Origin: Epilithonimonas caeni DSM 17710
GTDB taxonomy: Bacteria > Bacteroidota > Bacteroidia > Flavobacteriales > Weeksellaceae
Length of the DNA stretch: 64,000 nucleotides
NCBI RefSeq assembly: GCF_000426465.1
Contig: NZ_KE384527.1
Location: 446,535-510,534, forward strand
Reading direction: 5' to 3'
The position numbers and the translations under genes were made by a program. The notes beneath the pieces are model-generated. The model was not told the DNA's origin. It was given only the letters and a program-made list of their open reading frames with translations, and did not search any database. Below, piece after piece: positions 35,433 to 44,038 of this stretch (position 1 is its first letter; every line of letters begins with the position of its first letter).

Positions 35433-35605
35433 GTGATTTTTATAAAAAAATAATACATCCTTGTGTTCTTAGTTAAAAATAAGATACTATCAGTAATTTT
35501 CGCAAATTAATCAAAACCTAACATTTATTTAATCAAAATTCTTAACGGATATTATAAGATTTGACCTATTTTTACGTTCGTAATAAAATTAGTCCTTTAA
35601 ATATA

Positions 35606-36253
35606 ATGAAGAAGATATTTTTACTTTTATTCTTTTTGGTTTCCATTTGTACATTTTCACAAGTAAGCGTCTTTGAGGCAAAAAGTACTAAAGACCGGGG
35701 GATCGTTGAAAAATTCATCCGAGATAACCCCAAACACCCGGCTGTTCCCGAACTGAAAAAAAGAGCCTTGACCTTAAGATACCTGGGTACCGACCAGGCA
35801 GCAAAGCCAACCATTACTCAAATGACTGAAAAGAAAATTGAGAAAACTTCCAAGATAGGAACTACAGAAGACCCCAACACCCCTGAACCAACAAAAACTA
35901 CAATAACAAAAACAGAAACCCCTGAAAAAGTGAAAGGGCCAAACACAAAAGTAGAACCCTCTCAACAAGCAAAAAACACGGCAGCACTACTCACAAGTCT
36001 TTTTAATAACAACCCGAATAAAAAAGAAGCCATCGTCCAAATAGTGAACAAATCAGCCTGTAATCTTGTGGTAAAAATCAGCGGAAAAAAGTTCTATAAC
36101 CTTACAGTCCCCTCCAACGGGCAGAATTACATTCTTGTGGATAAAGGCAGCTACAACCTGTCAACTTCCATTTGTGACGCCATATACAATCAAAACAAGG
36201 CTATAACCAAAGACATTATCATTACTCTTAATTCTACAAAACAATCCAATTGA
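35606..36253 (+). CDS. Exported protein with DUF6759-like C-terminal domain
   Basis: A protein of 215 residues, starting at MKKIFLLLFFLVSICTFSQ (signal peptide). A helical region (KDRGIVEKFIRDNPKHPAVPELKKRAL) is followed by a Thr/Lys/Pro-rich linker of about 70 residues. The C-terminal domain (AIVQIVNKSACNLVVKISG, YILVDKGSYNLSTSICDAIY) is the same type as in the lipoprotein at 22723-23178. Function is unknown. Its TGA stop overlaps a TTG start of the next gene, suggesting the two are translated together. Confidence 0.75.
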   Translation: MKKIFLLLFFLVSICTFSQVSVFEAKSTKDRGIVEKFIRDNPKHPAVPELKKRALTLRYLGTDQAAKPTITQMTEKKIEKTSKIGTTEDPNTPEPTKTTITKTETPEKVKGPNTKVEPSQQAKNTAALLTSLFNNNPNKKEAIVQIVNKSACNLVVKISGKKFYNLTVPSNGQNYILVDKGSYNLSTSICDAIYNQNKAITKDIIITLNSTKQSN

Positions 36254-37005
36254 GGTCATTATTACTCTTATTATTTCCATTATTTCTTTTCTCACAGAAA
36301 ACAATAGGTTTAGATTCCCTACAACTTAGAGACGCGGCTGAACTTTTAGGAGATGATTATGGGAATATCTATTTATATAAAAAGAAGGACCTAAGCCTGA
36401 CAAAATACGACACGACCGGCAAACAGCTCGGGAAAGTCATGATGACTTTCCCATACAAGATCCAAAGCGTCGCCAATCCTCTCAATATTGTCATGTTTTC
36501 GGAAAATGTACAGGAAATCAAGTTTCTGGACCAGAATCTGAACGAAATCCAAAAAATAAGTCTCAACAACAATTTTGGATTCATAAAAGCCGTTTATTCT
36601 GAAGATCTTCAATTTGTCTGGTTGATAGATGACAGCAACAAAACCCTGGTTCAATATAATTTCAGAAGCAATTCAGTCATCAATTCCTTTCCTTTTAATA
36701 TCAACCTTCAGTCGCTCCTAGATTTTCTGGTATATAATAATAAGATATATATCCTACAGGAAAACACATTTGAAGTCTATAATACAAAAGCCTCTTTGCT
36801 CTATTCGGCAAACATTCCCAATCCGAGAAAACTCCGCCGGGCCAATGATGACATTTTGATATTTGAAGCCCACAGCATCAAAAAATTTGACGGAATATCC
36901 TTATCCGAAATCTTCCAAAATCAGAACGCAAAAATTGTGGATAAAAATAACTCCGGATTTTTGGCACTCATAAAAGACAAGCTTTATCTTTACAAAAATA
37001 ATTGA
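36250..37005 (+). CDS. Exported beta-propeller-like protein, TTG start
   Basis: A protein of 251 residues with a signal peptide directly after the start (RSLLLLLFPLFLFSQ). No ATG lies near this signal sequence. A TTG at 36250-36252 overlaps the previous stop codon (TTGA) and gives a complete signal peptide, so TTG is the likely start. The body has regular strand patterns with DDYGNIYLYKKKDLSLTKYDTTGK and FLDQNLNEIQKISL, consistent with a propeller of about five to six blades. The family is unknown to me. It probably works with its partner in the cell envelope. Confidence 0.7.
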   Translation: MRSLLLLLFPLFLFSQKTIGLDSLQLRDAAELLGDDYGNIYLYKKKDLSLTKYDTTGKQLGKVMMTFPYKIQSVANPLNIVMFSENVQEIKFLDQNLNEIQKISLNNNFGFIKAVYSEDLQFVWLIDDSNKTLVQYNFRSNSVINSFPFNINLQSLLDFLVYNNKIYILQENTFEVYNTKASLLYSANIPNPRKLRRANDDILIFEAHSIKKFDGISLSEIFQNQNAKIVDKNNSGFLALIKDKLYLYKNN

Positions 37006-37090
37006 TAGTCGATAAATCATACAGGATTTTATAGTTTCGATTTATCAATATTATCATTTATCAATTATAACTCATCAATTATAACAAAGA

Positions 37091-37705
37091 ATGCATATTG
37101 CTGTCACTGGAAATATCGGAGCCGGAAAAACAACGCTAACCACAATGCTTTCAAAGCATTACAATTGGGAAGCACAATTTGAAGATGTTGATCACAATCC
37201 TTATTTGGATGATTTCTATGGTGACATGTCAAAATGGAGTTTCGCTTTGCAGATCTACTTCCTGGGAAGCAGATTCCGACAGGTAAAAGAGATCCGCGAG
37301 AGTGGCAAGAACGTGATCCAGGACAGGACGATCTACGAAGATGCACACATCTTTGCTGAAAATCTTGCAGAAATGAATTTGCTTTCCGAACGTGATTTTA
37401 ACAATTATTTATCAGTTTTCAAACTGATGAAAGACTTCGTTTCGGCACCAGATCTGCTAATTTACCTTAGAGCAGATGTCCCTACCCTAGTAAGGCAAAT
37501 CTCCAAAAGAGGAAGGGAATATGAGGCTGGGATCAGTATAGATTACCTGTCGAAGCTGAATAACAAATATCAACACTGGATAGAAAACTATAAAGAAGGT
37601 AAACTCCTTATTATAGATGTTGACAATTTGGATTTTGTAGAAAAACCAGAAGATTTCGGTTATATATTGGAAAGAATTGATGCAGAGCTGAATGGTTTGT
37701 TTTAA
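37091..37705 (+). CDS. Deoxynucleoside kinase
   Basis: A protein of 204 residues of the dGK/dCK/TK2 type. The P-loop GNIGAGKTT is at residues 7-15. FYGDMSKWSFALQIYFLGSRF and the ERS-like motif QDRTIYEDAHIFAENL follow, with a lid region ISKRGREYEAGI. It phosphorylates deoxynucleosides for salvage; which base it prefers cannot be told. The spacer before it holds several ATTTATCAAT-type repeats. Confidence 0.92.
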   Translation: MHIAVTGNIGAGKTTLTTMLSKHYNWEAQFEDVDHNPYLDDFYGDMSKWSFALQIYFLGSRFRQVKEIRESGKNVIQDRTIYEDAHIFAENLAEMNLLSERDFNNYLSVFKLMKDFVSAPDLLIYLRADVPTLVRQISKRGREYEAGISIDYLSKLNNKYQHWIENYKEGKLLIIDVDNLDFVEKPEDFGYILERIDAELNGLF

Positions 37706-37780
37706 ATTATTTTTGGCGAAATAATTGGACAGATCTCAAAATTAAAATTCGCCAAAGTTATAATTTTACGCAGCACGATC

Positions 37781-38131
37781 ATGATAAAAGTAATTCATAA
37801 CAACAGTTGTCCGAAGTCCAAGGCCATTTTGGAATATCTGGACGAGAATGATGTCAAGTTTCAGATCATTGATATCAACAAAGACCCGTTAAGTTTGTTC
37901 GAATTAAGAACATTATTTAAAAAACTTAATAAAAATCCAAGCAGAATCTTAAGGCATTCTACTGAACTTTTTAAAAAATATTTTTCAGAATCAGAATCCA
38001 TAGACGATGAACAAGCCCTGAAGGTAATTGCCATGAATCCCGAACTGATACAATGCCCTATCCTTATAAAAGGTAAGATAGCGATGCCCGGAAATCCTTT
38101 GGAGAATGTAAAATTCTTTATAGAAAACTAA
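37781..38131 (+). CDS. ArsC/Spx-family thioredoxin-fold protein
   Basis: A protein of 116 residues with an ArsC-like fold: MIKVIHNNSCPKSKAILEYLDEN at the N-terminus with a single cysteine (Cys10), then FELRTLFKKLNKNPSRILRHS and ELIQCPILIKGKIAMPGNP. The pattern fits the ArsC family, whose members include arsenate reductases and Spx-like regulators. No arsenic genes are nearby and a second redox cysteine of the CxxC kind is absent, so an arsenate reductase using glutaredoxin or an uncharacterised role are both possible. Confidence 0.8.
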   Translation: MIKVIHNNSCPKSKAILEYLDENDVKFQIIDINKDPLSLFELRTLFKKLNKNPSRILRHSTELFKKYFSESESIDDEQALKVIAMNPELIQCPILIKGKIAMPGNPLENVKFFIEN

Positions 38132-38150
38132 ATCTATCTATAATAACAAG

Positions 38151-38192
38151 AACGAACGTGAGATATTAATTATCAAATATTTCACGTTCGTT
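38151..38192 (+). terminator. Terminator after the ArsC-like gene
   Basis: AACGAACGTGAGATATT (38151-38167) pairs with 38176-38192 with one G-U pair, followed by a T run. It lies 20 bases past the stop. Confidence 0.9.
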
Positions 38193-38216
38193 TTTTATTA
38201 ATTATTTTTAAAATAA

Positions 38217-38248
38217 TTTGGCTATCCGGAAAATAATCCGTTATTTTG
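38217..38248 (+). promoter_or_regulatory. Promoter of the rpmB-rpmG-DUF4295 operon
   Basis: TTTG (38217-38220) and TTATTTTG (38241-38248) are separated by 20 bases and followed by CAC. The -7 element has TT in place of TA but is otherwise a typical Bacteroidota ribosomal promoter. The leader is about 33 bases. Confidence 0.7.
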
Positions 38249-38286
38249 CACTCTCAAATATTCATTAGTCAAAAGAACATCGAGAT

Positions 38287-38535
38287 ATGTCAAGAATTTG
38301 CCAAATAACAGGTAAGCGTGCAATGGTAGGAAACAATGTTTCTCACGCTAATAACAAAACGAAAAGACGTTTTGAAATTAACTTGCTAGAGAAGAAATTT
38401 TATCTTCCGGAGCAAGAAAAATCAGTAACTCTTAAAGTTTCTGCCCACGGACTTAGAGTTATCAATAAGATTGGTATAGAGGAAGCGCTTGAAAGAGCTG
38501 CTAGAAACGGATTTATTAAAAACACTACTAAGTAA
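38287..38535 (+). CDS. rpmB: Ribosomal protein L28
   Basis: A protein of 82 residues. The L28 N-terminus [33 protein letters not shown] is complete, and [19 protein letters not shown] is the conserved C-terminal half. It is a late-assembling protein of the large subunit. The stop TAA overlaps the rpmG start (TAATG). Confidence 0.98.
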   Translation: MSRICQITGKRAMVGNNVSHANNKTKRRFEINLLEKKFYLPEQEKSVTLKVSAHGLRVINKIGIEEALERAARNGFIKNTTK

Positions 38536-38717
38536 TGGCTAAAAAAGGTAACAGAGTTCAGGTAATTCTAGAATGTACTGAGCACAAAGAAAGCGGAGTA
38601 GCAGGAATGTCAAGATACATTACTACAAAAAATAAAAAGAACACCACAGAAAGATTGGAGCTTAAAAAATTCAATCCAGTTCTTAAGAAATATACTGTTC
38701 ACAAAGAAATTAAGTAA
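38535..38717 (+). CDS. rpmG: Ribosomal protein L33
   Basis: A protein of 60 residues with the L33 motif [47 protein letters not shown]. The usual four zinc-binding cysteines are not present (one Cys only), so it is the zinc-free form. It is coupled to rpmB by a one-base overlap and followed after 19 bases by the DUF4295 gene. Confidence 0.97.
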   Translation: MAKKGNRVQVILECTEHKESGVAGMSRYITTKNKKNTTERLELKKFNPVLKKYTVHKEIK

Positions 38718-38736
38718 TTTATAAAAATATTTTACA

Positions 38737-38892
38737 ATGGCAAAGAAAGTAGTAGCAACACTTCAAGGTGGAGCTGGTTCAAAAAAAATGACAAAAGTAA
38801 TCAAAATGGTGAAGTCATCTAAATCAGATGCTTACGTTTTTGAAGAAAAAGTAATGAACGCTGACGAAGTTGAAGGATTTTTGAAAAAATAA
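38737..38892 (+). CDS. DUF4295 protein, small Bacteroidota ribosome-linked protein
   Basis: A short gene of 51 codons plus stop, ATG at 38737. The product begins MAKKVVATLQGGAGSKKMTK and ends in ADEVEGFLKK; it is rich in lysine. DUF4295 genes follow rpmB-rpmG throughout Bacteroidota. I recall that a protein of this kind was named as an extra large-subunit protein in flavobacterial ribosomes, but I am not certain. A terminator follows at once, so the operon is rpmB-rpmG-DUF4295. Confidence 0.9.
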   Translation: MAKKVVATLQGGAGSKKMTKVIKMVKSSKSDAYVFEEKVMNADEVEGFLKK

Positions 38893-38915
38893 TTCATCAC
38901 CCGAATACAATATAG

Positions 38916-38944
38916 AAACTACTCTTTTCCAGGGTAGTTTTTTT
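38916..38944 (+). terminator. Terminator of the rpmB operon
   Basis: AAACTACTCT (38916-38925) pairs with AGGGTAGTTT (38931-38940) with one G-U pair, followed by T residues. It lies 24 bases past the DUF4295 stop. Confidence 0.85.
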
Positions 38945-38946
38945 GT

Positions 38947-38954
38947 TATATTTG
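38947..38954 (+). promoter_or_regulatory. -7 promoter element of ftsY
   Basis: TATATTTG directly after the rpmB-operon terminator, about 78 bases before the ftsY ATG. Confidence 0.5.
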
Positions 38955-39031
38955 TTTTAAATAAATCCAGATTCGAAAAAGTCGAATCTGAAAAATAAAT
39001 TATCAATTGCTATTGATCAATTATAACTAAA

Positions 39032-39985
39032 ATGAGTTGGTTCAAAAAAATATTCAAAAAAGAAGATAAAGAAACGCTTGATAAAGGTTTGGAAAAATCC
39101 AGTCAAGGTTTTTTTGATAAGATATCCCGAGCTGTTGTTGGCAAAAGTACAGTTGATGACGAAGTTCTGGATGACCTGGAAGAAATTCTTATCGCTTCTG
39201 ATGTAGGTGCAGAAACTACAATCAAAATCATTAAAAGAATCGAAGAAAGAGTGGCGAGAGATAAATATGTCAACGTCAGCGAACTCGATAACATCCTTAG
39301 GGAAGAAATCACTGGTCTTCTTTTGGACAATCCACATCTAGACACAGACAATATCGATACAAGTAAAAAACCTTATGTCATAATGGTTGTAGGCGTAAAT
39401 GGTGTTGGCAAAACCACAACCATTGGAAAACTCGCCCATCAATTTAAATCTCAAGGATTGAAAGTCGTTTTGGGAGCTGCAGATACTTTCCGTGCCGCAG
39501 CCGTGGATCAATTAGTAATCTGGAGTGAACGTGTCGGCGTTCCTATCGTAAAACAAGAGATGGGATCGGATCCGGCTTCTGTTGCTTTCGATACAGTTCA
39601 ATCTGCAGTTGCCCAAAATGCAGATGTTGTGATCATAGATACAGCAGGAAGATTACACAACAAAGTGAATCTAATGAATGAACTTTCCAAAATAAAACGT
39701 GTGATGCAAAAGGTAATTCCGGATGCTCCACATGAGGTTTTACTGGTTCTAGATGGCTCTACCGGACAGAACGCATTCGAACAAGCAAAGCAATTCACAG
39801 CCGCAACAGAAGTCACAGCGTTGGCAGTAACAAAATTAGACGGAACAGCAAAAGGTGGTGTCGTAATTGGCATTTCCGATCAATTTCAAATTCCCGTGAA
39901 GTATATCGGTGTAGGTGAAAAGATCCAAGATCTTCAGATTTTTAATGGTATGGAATTTGTTAATTCATTTTTCAAGAAGAGATAA
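39032..39985 (+). CDS. ftsY: Signal recognition particle receptor FtsY
   Basis: A protein of 317 residues with a short charged N-terminus (MSWFKKIFKKEDKETLDKGL) that may bind the membrane, then the NG domain. GTPase motifs are GVNGVGKTTTIGKLA, DTFRAAAVDQL, IDTAGRLHNK and TKLDGTAKGG. It receives ribosome-SRP complexes at the inner membrane. The acidic A domain of the E. coli protein is missing, as usual in Bacteroidota. The leader contains a TTATCAATTGCTATTGATCAATTATAAC stretch related to the motif seen before other genes. Confidence 0.97.
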   Translation: MSWFKKIFKKEDKETLDKGLEKSSQGFFDKISRAVVGKSTVDDEVLDDLEEILIASDVGAETTIKIIKRIEERVARDKYVNVSELDNILREEITGLLLDNPHLDTDNIDTSKKPYVIMVVGVNGVGKTTTIGKLAHQFKSQGLKVVLGAADTFRAAAVDQLVIWSERVGVPIVKQEMGSDPASVAFDTVQSAVAQNADVVIIDTAGRLHNKVNLMNELSKIKRVMQKVIPDAPHEVLLVLDGSTGQNAFEQAKQFTAATEVTALAVTKLDGTAKGGVVIGISDQFQIPVKYIGVGEKIQDLQIFNGMEFVNSFFKKR

Positions 39986-40028
39986 CAAAATCATTTGATC
40001 TTAATATTAACATTAAAAAAATTAAACT

Positions 40029-40286
40029 ATGGGTATTTTAACTTGGATCATCTTCGGCCTTATCGCTGGAGCTATCGCAAAAGCCATTCATCCTGGAAAT
40101 GATCCCGGAGGCTGGATTGTAACAATCATTATTGGAATCGTAGGCTCTTTCCTTGGCGGGGCAATCGGAACTTATGTTCTGGGTTGGGGTGATGTTGATT
40201 CTTTCTGGAGCCCTAAAAGCTGGCTTCTAGCAATTGGAGGATCTATATTACTATTATTCTTATATAGAATGGTCACTAAAAAATAG
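40029..40286 (+). CDS. GlsB/YeaQ/YmgE-family stress-related membrane protein
   Basis: A protein of 85 residues with three hydrophobic segments: GILTWIIFGLIAGAIAKAI, GGWIVTIIIGIVGSFLGGAIGTYVLG and SWLLAIGGSILLLFLYRM. The pattern IHPGNDPGGW between the first two segments is the family signature. Members are small inner-membrane proteins induced by stress in other bacteria; their action is not known. A terminator follows. Confidence 0.92.
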   Translation: MGILTWIIFGLIAGAIAKAIHPGNDPGGWIVTIIIGIVGSFLGGAIGTYVLGWGDVDSFWSPKSWLLAIGGSILLLFLYRMVTKK

Positions 40287-40318
40287 GTGAATTTTTTCAA
40301 TTGAAATTATATGAAAAT

Positions 40319-40355
40319 AACAAAAATGTATCAGAATCACTGATGCATTTTTGTT
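40319..40355 (+). terminator. Terminator after the GlsB-family gene
   Basis: AACAAAAATGTATCAG (40319-40334) pairs with 40340-40355 with one G-U pair. Its T-rich arm overlaps the -33 element of the next promoter. Confidence 0.85.
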
Positions 40356-40380
40356 TTAATAATAAAATCACATATATTTG
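40350..40380 (+). promoter_or_regulatory. Promoter of the reprolysin-like protease gene
   Basis: TTTG (40350-40353) and TATATTTG (40373-40380) are 19 bases apart, matching the Bacteroidota consensus. The ATG follows 20 bases later. Confidence 0.7.
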
Positions 40381-40400
40381 ATTTAAAATTAAATTAAAGT

Positions 40401-43331
40401 ATGAAGAAAATCTTTACTACTCTTTTTTCATTAGGAATGGTCACAAGTGCCTTGGCACAATGGAGTCCTACTTCTATGAAAGGAGAAAAATTACGCGAAA
40501 CAAAGGTTACCAATTATTATGCATTGGACATCGATGCTATTAGATCACAATTGGCAAACGCCCAAGAGACAGGAAAAAACAGCAAAGCGATCATTATCAA
40601 TTTACCAACCTTGGAAGGTAAAATAGAGAAATTTGCCGTTTACAGTCTACCTGTTGTGGAAAAATCCATGGCTGATCGTTATCAGCTAGGATCTTATACG
40701 GGTGTAAAATTAGATGACCCAACTGTCTATGTGAGATTCAGTATATCTCCATATGATTTCCAATCTATGATGTTCAGAAATGGGCAATATGAGTTTATTG
40801 AACCACAGAACAAAGATAAATCTGTTTATGGCGTTTTCCCAAAGACCAATAAAAGGTCGGAAGGCAAAGCTTTTGAATGTACCACATCCGAATCCTTGTT
40901 GAGCAAGAAACAACTCGCAGATCTATCTAATTCTACAGATTTCACGCATGATGTTACCAACTTCAGCAAGGCAAGTGATAAAAAATACAGAACTTATAGA
41001 CTTGCTATTTCTGTAACAGGGGAATATACGACATATTTTGGAGGTGTTCCTCAGGCAGCAGCAGCCATCAATGCTACAATGACCAGAGTGAATGGTGTTT
41101 TTGAGAAAGATTTTGCCATTCATATGAATGTACAGGATTTTCCTCAATTGATCTACACCAATGCAGCTACCGATCCATATTCCAATGCTTCTACAGGTGC
41201 TGCTGGAGCTTGGAATCTTGAAATCCAGCAAACATTAACTTCTGTTATCGGTAATGCAGCCTACGATATAGGTCATTTATTTGGCCGCTCGGGAGGCGGT
41301 GGAAGCGCAGGAGATATCGGCAACGTTTGCCGAAATCCTTCTAGCAATTCTGATGAAGAAGCCAAAGGATCGGCTTTCACGTCTCCGGGATCAGGTGGAC
41401 CAGAAGGAGATAACTTTGATATCGATTATGTAGCTCACGAAATGGGGCATCAGTTTGGGGCTGACCATACGTTCTCACATGGCATTCAATCTGCACCTTA
41501 TAATACTGCCCACATGGAGCCAGGTTCCGGTTCTACGATCATGGGATACGCAGGTATTACAAGTGCAGATGTACAGGCACATTCTGATGCATATTTCCAT
41601 GTCAGAAGCATAGAGCAGGTTCAAACTTATGTCAACACTCAAAGCTGCGATGTTAATACTACAATAACCAATACCCCTCCGGTTGTTGCTGCTTTAGCAA
41701 ATAAAACAATTCCAAAAGGAACAGCATTTGTTTTAACAGCTTCTGCTACGGATGCCGAAAGCGACCCGCTGACTTACACTTGGGAAGAATATGATAGAGC
41801 AACCAGTGCAATAACAACTGTTACCGGAAACAATACTGCAGGGCCAAAATTCAGATCTCTCACAGGCTCTGCCCTGCCTTATAGATATTTTCCTAAACTA
41901 AGCAATGTTTTAAATGGAACTTTGTCGAGTGCTACAGATTGGGAAGCCGTATCGAATGTTGCGAGAACAATGAACTTCCGCGTAACAGTAAGAGATAACA
42001 ATGCCGACATAACTCAGCAACAGACTCAAATTGGGGCTCAAACAATTACAGTTGGAGGTGATGGTCCTTTCAAGGTAAATACCACCAAAGTCTACAATAA
42101 TGCTCCATCGACCTTTACATGGGATGTAGTGAACACGAATGCTGCGCCATATAACGTATCGAATGTTAAAATAGATTATACTGTAAATAATGGCACGACT
42201 TGGATAGACTTGATACCATCGACTCCCAATGACGGTTCAGAGGCATTAAGCTTTTCCAGTATCCCTACAGACTCACAAATTATTGTCAGAGTATCCGCAA
42301 TCGACAATGTGTTCTACGCTGTTGGAAAAGTGAATGTATCTGCAATGGTAAATTGTGATGGTACGGCACCTGCAGGAGTTGCGGTGTCTAATATCACACA
42401 GACTGATGCAAAAGTAGACTGGGATGCGATCGCAAATGCAACTTATTCATTAAGATACAAAAAAGCCACAGATGCAAGTTGGACTGTTGTAAATGGCATC
42501 ACAACAAATACGTATACTATTACTCAATTGGAAGAAGACACAGAATACAATGTAGAAGTTGCATCTATCTGTAGTGGAACTACGGGAACCTATTCCAGTA
42601 AAACGTTCAGAACTATAGGTTTGACTTATTGCTCTGTTACTTCTTCTGACTCTTCTGATGAATATATCTCCAAAGTAGTAGTAACTCCAGCTAACGGAGG
42701 TTCAGTTATGACAAGTAATTCCGGAGCGGGTTATTATACTAACTATGGATCTGATAATACAAGATTAGTTCAGTTGGTTAAAGGTTCTACTGGAAACACT
42801 GTCGCTGTAACAAAAGCATGGACAGGAACAACTTACAGTGAAGCTGTAGCTGTTTGGATCGATTTTAACAGAAACGGAACTTATGAAGATTCTGAGAAGG
42901 TAATGACAAGTGCCGCTAGTACAACAGCAACAGTTTCTGCTACTTTTGCGGTTCCTTCTACTGCATACACTGGAGACAAGACTGTAGGAATGAGAGTCAT
43001 TATGAGATACAATACAGCTCCAACAGGCCCTTGCGCATCTTTCACTTATGGTGAGGTAGAAGATTATTCTGTAAAAATCTCTGAAAATCTGGCAGTAACG
43101 GATATTAAGAAAAATAATATTAGCATTTATCCAAATCCTGCAGTAGATATAATTAATATTTCTAATATTTCTACTAAAACTAAGTTTGAAATCTATTCTG
43201 TAGGTGGACAATTGATAAATCAAGGGACAACAGATGGTAAAGTAAATGTCTCTAAATTGGTAAAAGGTGTTTACATCTTATCATTAGAATCTAATGGAGA
43301 GAAATCTCAAACCAAATTCATCAAGAATTAA
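40401..43331 (+). CDS. Secreted reprolysin-like metalloprotease, T9SS type A
   Basis: A protein of 976 residues with signal peptide MKKIFTTLFSLGMVTSALAQ. The M12-type catalytic domain has the long zinc motif HEMGHQFGADH (His346, Glu347, His350, His356) and a downstream Met-turn candidate TIMGYAG. A PKD/Ig-like region, a fibronectin type III domain (APAGVAVSNITQTDAKVDWDAI...), and a GEVEDYSV domain follow. The end is a type A sorting domain (ISIYPNPAVDIINIS, GVYILSLES, KFIKN). T9SS exports it and the tail is then removed. It is probably a broad protease acting outside the cell. Confidence 0.94.
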   Translation: MKKIFTTLFSLGMVTSALAQWSPTSMKGEKLRETKVTNYYALDIDAIRSQLANAQETGKNSKAIIINLPTLEGKIEKFAVYSLPVVEKSMADRYQLGSYTGVKLDDPTVYVRFSISPYDFQSMMFRNGQYEFIEPQNKDKSVYGVFPKTNKRSEGKAFECTTSESLLSKKQLADLSNSTDFTHDVTNFSKASDKKYRTYRLAISVTGEYTTYFGGVPQAAAAINATMTRVNGVFEKDFAIHMNVQDFPQLIYTNAATDPYSNASTGAAGAWNLEIQQTLTSVIGNAAYDIGHLFGRSGGGGSAGDIGNVCRNPSSNSDEEAKGSAFTSPGSGGPEGDNFDIDYVAHEMGHQFGADHTFSHGIQSAPYNTAHMEPGSGSTIMGYAGITSADVQAHSDAYFHVRSIEQVQTYVNTQSCDVNTTITNTPPVVAALANKTIPKGTAFVLTASATDAESDPLTYTWEEYDRATSAITTVTGNNTAGPKFRSLTGSALPYRYFPKLSNVLNGTLSSATDWEAVSNVARTMNFRVTVRDNNADITQQQTQIGAQTITVGGDGPFKVNTTKVYNNAPSTFTWDVVNTNAAPYNVSNVKIDYTVNNGTTWIDLIPSTPNDGSEALSFSSIPTDSQIIVRVSAIDNVFYAVGKVNVSAMVNCDGTAPAGVAVSNITQTDAKVDWDAIANATYSLRYKKATDASWTVVNGITTNTYTITQLEEDTEYNVEVASICSGTTGTYSSKTFRTIGLTYCSVTSSDSSDEYISKVVVTPANGGSVMTSNSGAGYYTNYGSDNTRLVQLVKGSTGNTVAVTKAWTGTTYSEAVAVWIDFNRNGTYEDSEKVMTSAASTTATVSATFAVPSTAYTGDKTVGMRVIMRYNTAPTGPCASFTYGEVEDYSVKISENLAVTDIKKNNISIYPNPAVDIINISNISTKTKFEIYSVGGQLINQGTTDGKVNVSKLVKGVYILSLESNGEKSQTKFIKN

Positions 43332-43350
43332 TCACTAATTCTATACATAG

Positions 43351-43377
43351 AAAACCCCGAATAATATTCGGGGTTTT
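43351..43377. terminator. Terminator between convergent genes
   Basis: AAAACCCCGAAT (43351-43362) pairs perfectly with ATTCGGGGTTTT (43366-43377) around a three-base loop, with a T run on plus and an A run on its other side. It serves the protease gene and probably coaE. Confidence 0.9.
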
Positions 43378-43404
43378 TATTTTTTATGAGATAAAAATTA
43401 ATTT

Positions 43405-44031
43405 TTAATTAAGTTCATTAACAAAAGCTTCTGTTGCAACTTGTAAACTTTCGAAATCAGAATTATTATAAATGATATAATCAGCTAATTTACATTTCTC
43501 TTTTTCAGGCATTTGCTTCAGTATAATGGCTTCGACCTCACGATAAGTTTTATTATCTCTATCCATCGTTCTTTTGATTCTGAGATTATCATCCGCAGTA
43601 ATCAAAAGAGATTTGTAACATTGCTGGTTTAATTTAAGCTCGAAAAGAAGAGCCGTTTCTTTAAAAACAAATTCAGAATTCTGGGAAGCCACCCACTTTT
43701 CAAAATCGATTCTTACAGCAGGATGGATCAGGTGATTTAATTTTTCCAGCAATTCAGAATTATTAAAGACTTTTTCCGCTACATATTTTCTATTATAAAC
43801 TCCGTCGGAATAGGCCCCATTTCCTAATAGTCCGATAATTTTCTCTTTCAGAATAGGATCTTTGTTGACAATATTCTTTGCTTCATCATCAGAATAATAT
43901 ACCGGAAACCCTTTTTCTTCTAAAATCTTTGCAACTGATGTTTTTCCTGAACCAATCCCACCTGTTAATCCAATTATCTTGGGTATGGGAACATCTTCGT
44001 CTTGAGTTGAGATTGTATCTTTTATATCCAT
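43405..44031 (-). CDS. coaE: Dephospho-CoA kinase
   Basis: A protein of 208 residues. The P-loop is GLTGGIGSGKTSVAKIL, followed by PVYYSDDEAKNIV and the LNHLIHPAVR motif, then KETALLFE and the DRDNKT region. About 17 residues lie before the usual start, but no Met is nearer, so the ATG at 44031 is kept. It phosphorylates dephospho-CoA in the last step of CoA synthesis. It follows the MBL hydrolase gene by seven bases. Confidence 0.95.
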   Translation of the reverse strand: MDIKDTISTQDEDVPIPKIIGLTGGIGSGKTSVAKILEEKGFPVYYSDDEAKNIVNKDPILKEKIIGLLGNGAYSDGVYNRKYVAEKVFNNSELLEKLNHLIHPAVRIDFEKWVASQNSEFVFKETALLFELKLNQQCYKSLLITADDNLRIKRTMDRDNKTYREVEAIILKQMPEKEKCKLADYIIYNNSDFESLQVATEAFVNELN

Positions 44032-44038
44032 AATTTAT

